Shown in pieces: positions 25,986 to 37,154 of a stretch of 64,000 nt of DNA. Both the position numbers and the translations under genes were made by a program. Source of the stretch: Hirundichthys speculiger. Taxonomy: Eukaryota; Chordata; Actinopteri; Beloniformes; Exocoetidae. The stretch's first letter is position 1. The number at the start of each line of letters is the position of its first letter. The notes under the pieces were generated by a model, which was not told the DNA's origin, searched no databases, and saw nothing but the letters and a program-made list of their open reading frames with translations. Location of the stretch: contig JAGFBZ010002567.1 in the NCBI GenBank assembly GCA_018398805.1, forward strand, positions 1,552,501-1,616,500, read 5' to 3'.

Positions 25986-27404
25986 TATTCCATGAAATCT
26001 CAGCAGGTTGAAGGGGACTGTGTTGAGGAAATTGTTCTTTTACTTACTTTGACACATTGTACTTTACAGCAAACTCTCTGAATTTGTAGCTTACGATGTT
26101 TTAGCAGGCCCTAGAGGGTTGGGGGAAGACTTTTACTCTGTATGTGACAAGCCCCAAAGTAAAATGAAGGAAAATCGATTTTGAGTAGAGGCTATATCTG
26201 CAGGAGGATACATGCCATGCACACACACACACACCATTTGGCAAAGAAATTAGAAACTGCGGTCTGACTTTAAGGTCATTATATAGTACAGTGCAGCGTA
26301 GTGTTTAGGAATTTTGATATAAATGAGATAATTTGAGTGTCATGCTGGTTTCCCTGTAGGTTGAAACAATCATGGTGGCAACACTGTCCCTCACAGCAGC
26401 AGAGAGAAAACAGCTGCTTGCGTCACTGCTGTCAGCAGAGGACGACTGGGATTAGTGAACTACTAGAGTGTACCCTGTAGTCTTTAACATGATGTAGATG
26501 CGTAAGAGACACACAGGGAGACAAAGGGAGGAGCTGTAAGAGAAAATCTAAAAATGAGAGAGAAAAAAAAGCTGGAGTGTGGGTCAAGTGGAAGAAATGT
26601 GAGTTGTACATACAAGTGGTCTAAGAGAAGAAGACAGTAACAGACATCTGTAAATACATGGTGGTGCAGAGAGAGAGAGACAGAAAAAGTGCGGTGATAA
26701 GAATGAAGTGACAAAATAAAACATGAAATGAAGTCAGACTTATTCCAGGAGGATGTTTGCCTCTTCATTGCTGCTGTGCAGTGCCTGCTGCCACTCTGCA
26801 GATGTCACCTCTGTTATAGAGAATGGATCAGTAAAACTCACATCATTTGGGACTCTTCATTGAAGCCTTCTTCTTGCTCTGTCTCATGTAAATCCCTCCA
26901 CCTCCTCCTACTCTCTTGTTACTGAAAAGCAATCTTTGTTATAGGACTTACACACCGACTGCTGAGTCTGAGTTGATAATTAAAGAACCATACACCCAAA
27001 AAGTCTGTTCCTGCAAATATTTATCAGTGTATTCTTTGTATTCTGCTCACAATTTTCCCACACGAGTGTGACGTCAGGCACTATTTCTGGCTACATACTC
27101 AGTCAGAGTTTTGAAATGGTTCAGGCTGGTGTTAGTGCTACAGGGACACTGCAGTCACATTTTAGCTGCTGTCACCGACAGTGACGCAATGATGAACCCA
27201 AAGGGAAGAATATCTTTCTTTTTTTCCCATCCTATGACCTTCTGTGGCTAATCAGGGGAAAACAGTATTAAGTTTGACTTTTGTTTAGTTGACCTTAAAC
27301 GTAATTACCAGAGCTTTGAACTGTTGTTTCATGCCTCTTTTAGGGGCTGCATTTGGTCTGTGGATGTTTGTCAGTCCCACATCTCATGGGGGTAGGTGGT
27401 TTGA
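25984..27404. other. no gene seen
   Basis: No exon or transposon end recognised; a short CA tract at 26219-26234. Confidence 0.45.
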
Positions 27405-27843
27405 ACATAGGGGTATAGCGTTACACTAATCTCACGATACGATACGATACGATGTGATACAAAATATTTGGCCCACGATATGATATATATTGATATTCAT
27501 TTTACAATACATTTACATTTTCTGAAAGATTTTAAAGGGACAAAGTGATTTTGGTGACATCTTGTGAGAGTTCCAATGACTTTAAAAATAATTGAACTGA
27601 AAGCATCAATTATATGGCTGACAGGCAGCTTGCAAATGCTGGACAAAATGATTAAAAGATTTGTTGAGAAAAATAGTTTCATTTATTTAAACAGTGCAAA
27701 TTGTTGCTTGCAAGTTTTTAAAGGTGGGACACGGGGGTTTTGAAAGAAGCTTAGAATATCGATACTTGCGGCTGAAAAACCGATACTCAATACTCAATAA
27801 AATATCGATATATATCGAAGAATCGATAAAATCGCTCAGCTCT
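27405..27843. mobile_element. hAT-like non-autonomous element or relic
   Basis: The right end, read inward, is TAGAGCTGAGCGATTTTATC, close to the TAGGGCTGGGCGAT ends of common fish hAT elements. The subterminal parts are rich in GATATCGATA-type phrases on the right and CGATACGATACGAT on the left, as in that family. The left terminus is degenerate and no target duplication was established. Confidence 0.6.
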
Positions 27844-30800
27844 ATTTAAACATTGCCATGGATGGGAGTGGAATGTCCAAAAATAACTGTAGCCTACAGT
27901 GACACCGGTTCTGGTAAATTGGAAGCTTTAACCAAAGTGATGGACTCAACAAATGACATTCAGAGGAAGATAAAAGCAGGGTTTCAATAAGATGGTTTCT
28001 TAACATTTATATCTGTATTAACTACAAAAATACTTTCATAGCTAGCTTTTTTCGGTGCAGTCCTTTTCGAAGATGTCTAGGCGAAAATACGCAATGCCTT
28101 CTGGGTAGCCCTTACTCCCAAGGGTGTTGCCGAAGAATCTCAATATTGAGGGCGATACAGCCCTCAAACTTGTCCCTCAACTTGATGTTCTAAGAATCGG
28201 GACAACACTTCCACTTCACGGGAGTGCACATTTTTGAGATTGAGGGTTAAGGGAGGAATTGGAATTCACCCTTAGAGTGGAATTAAAAGTTTAATTCCAA
28301 CTCCTTACCAAGACTGTACATTCAGACTTTACTACAGTTTTCCCAGGATATTTATTGTAAGGTCTATAAGCCAAGGCGAATGCTGTGGCAAATGTCTGTC
28401 TCTCGAACCTTACATCTGATCGGTTTTCTCTGGTGTAAACCTGTTTACCACACTGAATGGAAGACGGGGGGAGAAACAAAATCAACGGAACTATAGTGTG
28501 ATTAAAATGTGTGCGGAGTGGGCATTGACGGTGGAAAACCCAGCAGAAACAGGGAAAACAGTACAACACAGGGCTCGACCCACTGCGCCCCACAAATCCA
28601 CAGTAGTAGGAAATCCCTCAAACCCCACTGCTCGCTATCACTACCATGACACGTGTTGCAGTAATGGCTCGTTCTGGCATAGATTTATCCACTAAGGTCA
28701 ACAGAAGGCGATCTAAGGGTAAGAACCTACTGTACTGTGTAAGTCTGTCAGAATGAACTAACTTCAGAGCCGCTATACAGCAGTCTTTTTTATTATTATT
28801 TTTTTAATTGTGTTAGAACATTTCTAACACTCGCTGAGTGTATTTTCTATAGGTGCTGATGTTAAATAATTACATTTTATGTTTACAAGTACATAGCCCT
28901 GATTACATGTTGAAAAATAAAAAAATAAAAGAAACAAAAAACCTTCCCAATTCATGCCTTTTGGAGATACAACTAGATTAGATATGCAGGTATATTCTTT
29001 TTAAACACAAGAAAAGACAAGTACTGTTTCTGACAAGACAAGCGCTGATAGTGTAGGTGTACTATTATATGTGGTTATGAACTGCGTTTAGCATCTCTCA
29101 TGAATTAAATCACTCCTCCTAACACATCCAGTGCTGGCTCAAGCTTAAATCTTAACATATTCTTCGGGGTCGGGATACACTGAGGCCAGTGTGGGATGCA
29201 AACAGATACTTGGATGTGTTTAAATGAGATGCAGCAGGCAGGCATTTGCAATGCTGAGAAATCATCAAGGGAATTCAGTGCTGCAAATGCTATCTCTGCA
29301 TCATTAACATCATTTTACTGAGATTTATCCCCATCAACAAGGATGACCCTATAGGATGCCCAGGGTCCCAGGGTAGAAATACAGTATAAACACAGTATGA
29401 ATCGGGGACAAAGGTTAACCAGCGAATGCTGTGTGGATATGGATTTTTTTTAGTGAAGATAAGACAAGATAAGATAAGATAAGATAAGATAAGCATCTCC
29501 AGTGAAAGCTCACAGCTCCCAGACGCGATGTGCTTCCACCACAGTTGTCATGCTGGAGCAAAACAAGGGGGGCCAGCAGAGATGATGAGTCACAGGGGGG
29601 TGTGTGTGTTCCATGTGAGCGTTTGCATGTGCATGTGTGTAGTTGAGAAATATTTCCATTGCTCCGCTCCAGACATTCCCAGACAAAGCTCGCCCAGTCT
29701 TTGCGAAAGATGTTGCACGGCCTTGAAAAATGTTGTATATTATGTTAGAAACTACACTCTTTTTTTTATCTCAAAGTGGAGAGTATGGATTATAGAATGA
29801 ATTTATGACACAAGAAGCACAGTTAAGATTAAAGGAAGTCATACTGGTGTAAAAAAAAAAAAACATCTATTTTTCAAGAAAGATCTGCTAACATATCACA
29901 AATTGCTCAAGGTAACGGTGATGAAAATCCAAATATTACTACAAAGAAACGGTCTTTTCCACTAACAAAGAAAGTAGAAACCCATGATGTATTGAAGTGG
30001 AGCCTTGTATTTTATTTTATTTTATTTTAAATCAATGATATGGGATATGGACTAAAAAAAAAACAAATAAATAAAGCTGGGTGCTTCTCATTATCTCATG
30101 TCAAGTTTTATGACATTTCCAGTAATGTTGTTTGCATGACTTACATTAAGAAGATTTCATTTGCATACTGCAGAGGACATTCCCATAGTGACCCCTGCCT
30201 ACATTAGATCCCCAATGTGACTGTTGTGTTTGCCCTCATGGTTACATCCTTATCCATCAAAGCAAAGGATTTTTTTTACGTTTCTCTTTCACCCCCCCGT
30301 CCGAAAAAAAACAAAACAAAACAAAAAACAAAAAAAACCCCTTTTTTTTTCTTTCCTACTGACTCTACTGGAGTGCAGGGAATGTATCATGAGGCAGCAG
30401 TGTGTGTCATCGGCCCGATGCAAGCTCCAGCACCGCTTAATAATGTGATTAAGGTGTAAGCATATTTTCATATTGTAGCAAAGACTGGCAAACTCCACAT
30501 AGTTTATTTAGATCCTGACTTATTCTGAATGATTGTGCTGCGTTGCTGAGAAAATGTTATTTACAAGGCAGCATCTTATTCAGAGTCAAGTCTTAATCAG
30601 TTTCATATCAGAGTTTTTGTACATGGTAGCCACTGATGAGACTCATTTTATGATTTATCTGAACATTTAGCATACTGCAGGGCAGCAATGCTCAGAAGTG
30701 AAATTGTTCTCTTGAAGAAATTGAATGCTGAATGAAAGCAGTAGTCATTTTTGGTAAAATATTGCTGTTTGCTTTCACATATTTTTGTCAAACAGTAAAT

Positions 30801-31230
30801 GTTGATGTTATGTGAGAATCCAAATTCCCTCTTACCTCAGTGATTGCTCTTTGATATATTTATAATATGTGTACCTGTAATCTGAATTCCACAACTATCT
30901 GAAATATGTGAAATACGACAGATACATCAAGGAGAATTAACAGGATTCTAAACTGTAAAACCTGAAATGAATAATACAAAGTGTAGCTCTAAACGGCATA
31001 TTTCACAATACAATCAAATCATATCAGGTATCTAAAATGTGAATACCTTGCACTGAGTAATGAATAATTGCACTGATCTGGCTGTCAGTCTGCACCTGGT
31101 CCCATTTACTGGAAACCTCTCGCATGAGTCCTTCGACTACAATATTTGTTGTAATAACCATGATTATTTTACATGTGTCACAGGTCCTTTATTGGAACAG
31201 ACAACCAATTAAGAAAAGGTAAAGGCCTAC
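27844..31230. other. grid2 downstream intron, mostly unannotated
   Basis: 28040-28290 has a GC-richer, repeat-like sequence (GGAATTGGAATTCACCC) that I cannot assign. A (GATAA)n run lies at 29457-29493. The rest is AT-rich DNA with A and T runs; no exon was recognised. Confidence 0.4.
29457..29493. repeat. (GATAA)n pentanucleotide microsatellite
   Basis: Seven units, one of them GACAA. Confidence 0.95.
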
Positions 31231-31426
31231 CTTGCGAATGCCTTCCTTTGAATCCTCAACATTATTATCTCCTCCTCTGGTGCGATTAATCATCCGCCAC
31301 ATCTGGGAGTACATGGGATCTCTCTCGAAGGGGTTCATAGCCTTGGACCGCACCTGATCATATACTGCTGAGTCCAACACTGTACCGTAAGGCAACTCTG
31401 TCTGCTTGGATAAGTCCTGCAGAGAC
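31231..31426 (-). CDS. grid2: grid2 exon: start of S2 ligand-binding segment (glutamate receptor delta-2)
   Basis: This 196-bp exon follows the one at 41423-41561. Its 65 full codons begin [20 protein letters not shown], the start of the S2 lobe of the extracellular ligand-binding domain, and end with EGIRK. NPFERD and [11 protein letters not shown] favour GluD2 over GluD1, which differs here (recalled family knowledge, not an alignment run). Length matches mammalian GluD2 with no gap. The acceptor is CTCTCTGTAG before 31426; the donor is GTAGGC after 31231. The first base completes a CAG codon with the CA that ends the upstream exon, giving SIQSLQDL. The exon closes in phase 0. The tip of the loop ([12 protein letters not shown]) is the least conserved part. 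The next expected exon, carrying the ligand-contacting aspartate and the M4 approach, was not found in the remaining 31 kb. Confidence 0.96.
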
Positions 31427-32954
31427 CTACAGAGAGCAAAGTGGTGAAAAAAGTCAAAGATTGTTTTATTTAAGCAGTCTACTATATTTATTGTGAGCAT
31501 TATACATACTATACATGAATGACTGGCTTGGCACCAGACTCGGGTAACTTTGTTTCATAGGACTATGGTAATGCCCTATTTACCCTTGAGTTTCTTTATG
31601 GTAGCTGCAGTCAACAAATGGGTAATATATAATGCAATAATTATGTTGCAGTGACCAGACCGTGGAAGCTGAATGGATACGTCTGTGAAACAGCACAAGT
31701 CACAGACTTTTACCAGCAGAAGGCCACGTAAGGGTTTCTGACAGGGCAAAACTCCCTTCGTGTGTGAATGATCAGCTCCAGAGACAGCTGACAGAGTCTG
31801 GAGAAGCTGACTTCTGGTGGCACAAACTATCTCCCACCCATGAACAAATGAGTGAGATCTGCATGTTTTACGGGCTGTATGGGGTAACAACGGGCAATGG
31901 CAGCTAAATGTAATTGACATGAAGTTAAACAAAAGGGGCCGTTAGTAAAATGGGAAGGAAAAACAGTTTAGGTGGCAGCACTCGGTTGATATCATTGTTA
32001 TCTGATATGTACAACTATGATGGCAACACAGGATACTCTAAACAACGGGAAATTAAAACAAAACAAAATAAAAAAAAGAGCAATGCAAATAAATCTGTCT
32101 TCAACTTTATTTTCCTCAATTTCTCTCCATCACCCTTTCACTATTGCTCAAATGTTCACCCGTAAATTACCACCTCTAGAGGAATAAACAAGCTATTGTT
32201 AATCTTACTGCAACAGTGCCTTTCACAGAGTTTGGCCGCTTACAGATGTAATGGAGAACCATTACATGAACTAATTACGGTTTGTTTGTTGAATGCATAC
32301 TTATGTACCACCCATGGATTTGAGATATGCATGTCTGGGGGGAAAACAAAAAAACAACAACAAACAAACAAACAAAAAAAAACAACCACACTCAACATAT
32401 CCTGCTTAATGAAGAACAAGTAGTACAGTAGTCTGTGTCATTAACTCTGCTGTAATACAACATACCCACAAAGAACATTCAACAATGTGCACAACTAGGA
32501 GCAGGTACTGTTTGGATTGTTATAAAGCTGTTTCTTTGCATAAAGACATGCTGTACATTCTTTGTATGGTGGGTACAGCTCTCCTGTCCTCCTCAACTAA
32601 CTGTACCCTTCCTGAAACAAATCTTTTGAAGATTATAATGAACTCTGCCGTGAACATAAATCTTTCATTGCCGTCAATTAATCTCTGGCCTTAATAATCT
32701 ACTCTCCTCGCCACTCTCCTTTGAGAATATGCTGCCTGTCAGCACACAGCAGAATTTCCCCGTTGTGAATTGGTCTCAACGAATAGTAACTCTAAACTTG
32801 TTCTTTAATGGTTCATTGCAGAGGAAGAGAAACCCATAATATGCCTCCATAAAATTAGATATTACATGAGCACTAAGCTCATATTTGTGAGAGAAGAACT
32901 TATGTTGGCTTCCCCGACTGCTCACATAGAACGTAATTTATGATAGTACAGACA

Positions 32955-33393
32955 TTGTAAGGGTTCAGAAGTATTTGGACAGTATTTGGGCTTTTGTCAT
33001 GTGTCTATATACACAATCACAATGGGTTTGAAATAAAACAATGATCAAATTGTGGACTTTTAGTTTTAATTTAAGATGTTTTTACAGATGAAACAGCCAT
33101 TGTCACTTATGTATTACAGCCATTTTAAACCTTTATATATGGAAAAGTCCAATCTGGCTTTTCTGTTCCTGAATGTTACCAATGGTTTGCCTTGTTGTAA
33201 ACCCTGTTTCTGGATCGTTGATTTTGACAGTGATACATCTACCTTCTCAAGAGTATCCTTGACTTCTGTTGGTGTTATATTGATACCTGCTACCAACTCC
33301 AGACACTTTATCTGTTCCATTTGTCTTGAAGTAACCAGGAAATGGACCATAACTAGCCAAGTAACGTCAATGAAGGAATGCTTTATTTCAAAC

Positions 33394-33433
<40 letters not shown>

Positions 33434-33612
33434 GTTAATACGATGGTTGAAATGGCGTAGGGGGAAGCATGGCTATTATTCCTAAATGGTAAATGCCACA
33501 TTTTTGTGAAGCCTCTTGAATTAAAGCTGAAAGTTTACACTTTCATCACATCTCGACTGTTTTATTTCAGATCGGCTGTGTTGGTGTATAAAGGCAAAAC
33601 CAGAAAAAAAAA
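32955..33612 (-). mobile_element. Tc1-like transposon relic with transposase fragment
   Basis: The left part (TTCAGAAGTATTTGGACAG and following) and the right part (TTAAAGCTGAAAGTTTACAC and following) are rough inverted copies, as in teleost Tc1-like elements with long inverted ends. Between them, 33114-33395 on the minus strand encodes a piece of transposase: TPTEVKDTLEKVDVSLSKST, then KPLVTFRNRKARLDF. This matches the end of the paired helix-turn-helix region and the linker to the DDE domain. The catalytic domain is deleted. An (ATT)n microsatellite at 33397-33433 interrupts the element. Confidence 0.8.
33397..33433. repeat. (ATT)n trinucleotide microsatellite
   Basis: About twelve units inside the Tc1-like relic. 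Confidence 0.97.
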
Positions 33613-34113
33613 AATCCAAATTTATTTCTACGGTAACTTTACTTTCGGATCTGGTTTAATTTACATGTTACATAAAAACTGGCTCGAACCTCAACCTCTG
33701 TAAATGGTCTCATATTTGATGAACAAAAAAATTGATTTAAACATCTTAATCTTGTGAAGCTGTTGAATATAGGATTGGAAAAAAAATAGTATGCAGATCT
33801 AGTACTCTTTAACCTTTGTGTCATGTTCGTTTCTCCCCCCTTACTTTAGTGCTCCCGGTCAAATTTGACCGGCCTGTTTTAACTGCTCCTACATTAACAG
33901 AAAAACCACTGATTAACACCAAATTTTATTTAACTCCTTTTTAAGCTGTAAACAATGTCTCAGACCACTGGTTTATATGAATAACTGCAGTGAATATACA
34001 TAAAATAGACACAAAAATAGTAAATTGTATTCCAAAATTATCATTTATGTAAAAAAAAAGTAACAAAAATCAAAACAGTGACCAAATTCACACATCAACA
34101 TGAGCCTATCATT

Positions 34114-34164
34114 TGTGTGTGTGTGTGTGTGTCTGTGTGTGTGTGTGTGTGGGGGGGGGGGGGG
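34114..34164. repeat. (GT)n followed by a run of 14 G
   Basis: An interrupted GT tract directly adjoining a G14 run, inside the piggyBac-like element. Confidence 0.95.
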
Positions 34165-34257
34165 CTGTGTCTTCACATGTGTCTTCACACACAGGAGTGG
34201 CATCCTAACAATATTTTCTACTCTTGCTCTTCCTCCTCTTTCCTGGGTAGATGAATA

Positions 34258-34761
34258 CTAGAGCAAATTGCCATCCTTGGACTGGAATATCATGGGACAG
34301 CTCCCACTGCTACACCGGGCTGTGGGCACCACTACTCCAGGTGCTGAACGTGAATATTCAGCACCAGACAGCTCCCACCGCTTCTCCGGGCTTGAATGTT
34401 CACATTCAGCACTGGACAGCTCCCGCCACCCAGCACCCAGAGTAGTGGTGGGAGCTGTCCGGAATGTCCGGTGCTGAATGTAAATATTCAGCAGCAGACA
34501 GCTCCCACAGCCCGGAGAAGTGGCGGGAGCTGTCCAGTGCTGAACGTGAATATTCAGCACTGGACAGCTCCTGCCACTTCTCCAGGCTGAGGCGGGAGCT
34601 GTCCGGTGATGAATATTCACATTCAGCACCGGACAGCTACCGCCACTTCTCCGGGCTGTGGGAGCTGTCCAATGCTGAATGTGAATATTCAGCACCGGAC
34701 AGCTCCTGCCACTTCTCCAGGCTGTGGGAGCTGTCCGCTGCTGAATATTCACGTTCAGCAC
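34258..34761 (-). pseudogene. piggyBac-like transposase frame: degenerate repeats leading into SKDG segment
   Basis: This 167-codon frame contains diverged copies of the same repeat (NVNIQQRTAPTAWRSGRS, NIHIQHWTAPTARRSGGS) and leaves the array as CPMIFQSKDGNLL before a TAG at 34258-34260. Past the stop the same frame reads YSSTQERGGRARVENIVRM. Fish piggyBac-derived transposases have a SKDG...ENI-R stretch just before their core domain (family knowledge). The protein-like continuation on both sides of the array is why I regard the minisatellite as having expanded inside a coding region. Confidence 0.55.
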
Positions 34762-35098
34762 CGGACATTCCAGACAGCTCCAACCACTACTCCGGGTGCT
34801 GAAAGTGCTGAATATTCACATTCAGCTCCCGCCAGTGGACAGCTCCCACAGCCTGGAGAAGTGGCGGGAGTTGTCCAGTGCTGAATATTCACATTCACGG
34901 TGGACAGCTCCCACCACTTCTCCGGGCTGTGGAAGCTGTCTGGTGCTGAATATTCATATTCAGCACCGGACAGCTCCCACCACTTCTCCGGGCTGTGGAA
35001 GCTGTCTGGTGCTGAATATTCACATTCAGCACCGGACAGCTCCCACCACTTCTCCGGGCTGTGGAAGCTGTCTGGTGCTGAATATTCACATTCACAAT
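34340..35098. repeat. 66-bp palindrome-rich minisatellite (about 11 units)
   Basis: Each unit holds GTGCTGAATATTCACATTCAG (or the inverse), an inverted pair GGAGCTGTCC / GGACAGCTCC, and CCACTTCTCCGGGCTGTGG. The last three units are nearly identical, with GAATATTC at 34948, 35014 and 35080, exactly 66 bases apart. Earlier units are more diverged and some are partly inverted. Because the period is a multiple of three, several frames stay open on both strands. Confidence 0.95.
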
Positions 35099-35302
35099 CA
35101 CAGGTGCCTCTTCCTCAGGTGTGTCTTCCTCTGAAGCCTCTTCTTTACCATCTGTTGACTGGTCGGTCTCACAATGATCTGGATCAAAATCAGGATCAAT
35201 GTTGTCTTCTATTTTTGAGACATTGCCCTCTATTTCTGGTTGAACTTCAATCCCCTGTTCATCAGGTTGAAATAAAAGCTCCAGAGCTTCTCTGACAAGA
35301 AA
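34895..35302 (-). pseudogene. piggyBac-like transposase N-terminus fused to 22-residue repeats
   Basis: An open frame of 136 codons runs from just after a TGA (35303-35305) to a stop at 34895. It begins FLVREALELLFQPDEQG and continues with an acid-rich stretch (DPDFDPDHCETD and EEASEEDTPEEEAP), as in many piggyBac transposase N-termini. It then enters three copies of a 22-residue repeat (NVNIQHQTASTARRSGG plus SCPVL) encoded by the 66-bp minisatellite. No in-frame ATG opens it in this copy. Frames in the array shift further along, so the repeat continues in another register at 34258-34761. Confidence 0.6.
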
Positions 35303-35410
35303 TCATCTGATCGGGCACCTAGTCAACGTGTTCATAGTAAAATGAGGGCAATGCACACAAAAAAACTATATATAAGGGGTCTCTGAGAAGATATGATACA
35401 TTTTGTATCG

Positions 35411-35700
35411 GAAAGTGCGGTTCAGCTGGGGGGATGGGCACATAAGCCTGGGAAAGAGACGGTTCCCATAACAAACACCTAATTGTTAACTTTGAAATGT
35501 GGAACAAGTGTTAGTGTTATACATTTAGTTTGGAAAGTGTGGTTCACGTGGGGGGGATGGGCACATAAGCCTGGGAAAGAGATGGTTCTCATAACAAACA
35601 CCTAATTGTTGACTTTGAAATGTGGAACAAGTGTTAGTGTTATACATTTAGTTTGGAAAGTGTGGTTCATGTGGGGGGATGGGCACATAAGCCCAGGAAT
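35411..35700. repeat. 122-bp tandem repeat in the piggyBac-like element flank
   Basis: About 2.4 copies start at GAAAGTG positions 35411, 35533 and 35656 (periods 122 and 123). Each contains TGGGCACATAAGCC and, in the full copies, ACAAACACCTAATTGTT and GAACAAGTGTTAGTGTTATA. It lies on the 5' side of the transposase frame. Confidence 0.92.
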
Positions 35701-37154
35701 GAGGTGGGAAGAGGAGACACCTATTTGTTCAGTCTGAAAGGGGTTCACGTGGGGTGGGGTGGTGTGTGTGCGTATGGTGGTGTATTTGTGGTTGTGTAGA
35801 ATCTGATGGATGAACACAATCTAGGGTCACCTATTAATTTCCTATGGTGGTCATTTTTGACCGGGAACACCACAGGTGTTACAAAGTTGAATAAAATACT
35901 CAAAATTCAGAGAAAATGGTGATCAGCAATTATATATGTTCAAATGGCTAGTGTGGAGGATATCAGAAGGCCCTGAGACAATCAAATGTAAAACACAATA
36001 TTTATGATTGATGAAAGTAGGAAATCGGTCAGATTTGACCCGAACACGACAGAAAGGTTAAAAATGCTTATGTAACATATATGGAAAGACAGCATCTCAA
36101 TAAATAAAAGAAAAAAAGAAGTGGGGAGGAGCCCAAGAGATTTGTGTTCAATAGTATGACATTACTGGATTTAAGAAAAATAAACACTTGTTGTTTGGAG
36201 ATTTATTACTGTGTGCAGTCTCAGAGAAGTATTTGGGTTTAGGACTTGTGTGTTTAGATGTCTCCTTGTGAGTGTTTTATGTGAATTTAATTTCTGTGTG
36301 TATGGGCGTGTGCAGACATTTATGTTTCTGTCCTTTATGCATGCTATCTCATTTTCCAAGCAATTATATTCCCCTTAGCAGCTCAATGAGCAAGTAAATG
36401 AAGTGAGCAACAGCTGTATGTATCTTATGACAAACAGTCAGTGTGTACTGTACGAGCATGTGTGTGCATGTGTGAATAACCCATGTGCAGTCCAGTCTCA
36501 AGACAAAAAAGTGCTCAATTGTTTAAGGAGATTGGAAAGGTGGTAGTGTGGGCAGTATTGGTGGAGTCACACGAAATTCACAATATGGATAGAAAGTTTG
36601 TTCCAGATGGAAGTTTTCCATAATGGGAGCTCTTAACATGTCTAAACCTTTGTGTGTAACCAGGATCTTTGGTGCTTATATCTATGAGGTCCTTAGTTAT
36701 AGATTTGTCCAAATGTAGCAGATTTAGTATTTAATTTCTATGGTGCAGTGATTGAAAAGTATAAATGATTGTGCAATCTGCAAGTAAAGCGACAAATAGA
36801 AATGGGGCTAAAGAGATTGTTGTTACTAAGAGAGAGGCTGTATAGGTTTCCACTGAGACACAAATACTTCAACACTAATTCTGTGCTTCTAGTCTTTATC
36901 GTAGATGTTTATACAGTATAGTGTCCTTTAAAGGTCTCATTCCATCGTATTGTCATTAATCTTGTGGTGGTCGCTGGTCTAAAATAATGCCCTGAGAGTT
37001 GATCTCAACCAAAAATATACAACTCTTGTTTTGTTTCAAGCTGTTTTAGTTGGGTGAAAATGAGGGCGGGAGTACAAGAGGATTCTTATGGATATTAATA
37101 ATATGCAAATGTCTCACCTCTGTTTAGCTAACAGCACTGTGACTCCCGCTAGTG

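Larger units (their letters stand above)
33813..36057 (-). mobile_element. piggyBac-like transposon, internally deleted, with in-frame minisatellite
   Basis: The 2,245-bp element is bounded by TTAA on both sides (33809-33812 and 36058-36061). Its 17-bp inverted ends are CCTTTGTGTCATGTTCG and CCTTTCTGTCGTGTTCG (read inward), with two mismatches. A perfect 18-bp palindrome, CCGGTCAAATTTGACCGG, lies 40 bases inside the left end, and a related TTTGACC motif adjoins the right end. The minus strand carries transposase pieces: an acidic N-terminal stretch (35094-35302), a minisatellite in the same frame (34340-35098), then FQSKDGNLL, a stop, and RARVENIVRM (34190-34280), resembling the region that precedes the catalytic core in fish piggyBac-derived proteins. 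The DDD catalytic core is missing, so the copy is non-autonomous. TTAA also fits Kolobok elements; the transposase pieces favour piggyBac. Confidence 0.8.

Noticed and set aside
29457..29493. Regular short repeats considered as a CRISPR-like array
   Set aside because: Pure pentanucleotide microsatellite without spacers in a vertebrate genome.
34464..35295. Plus-strand open frames across the minisatellite
   Set aside because: They stay open only because the unit length is a multiple of three; transposase-like flanks are on the minus strand.
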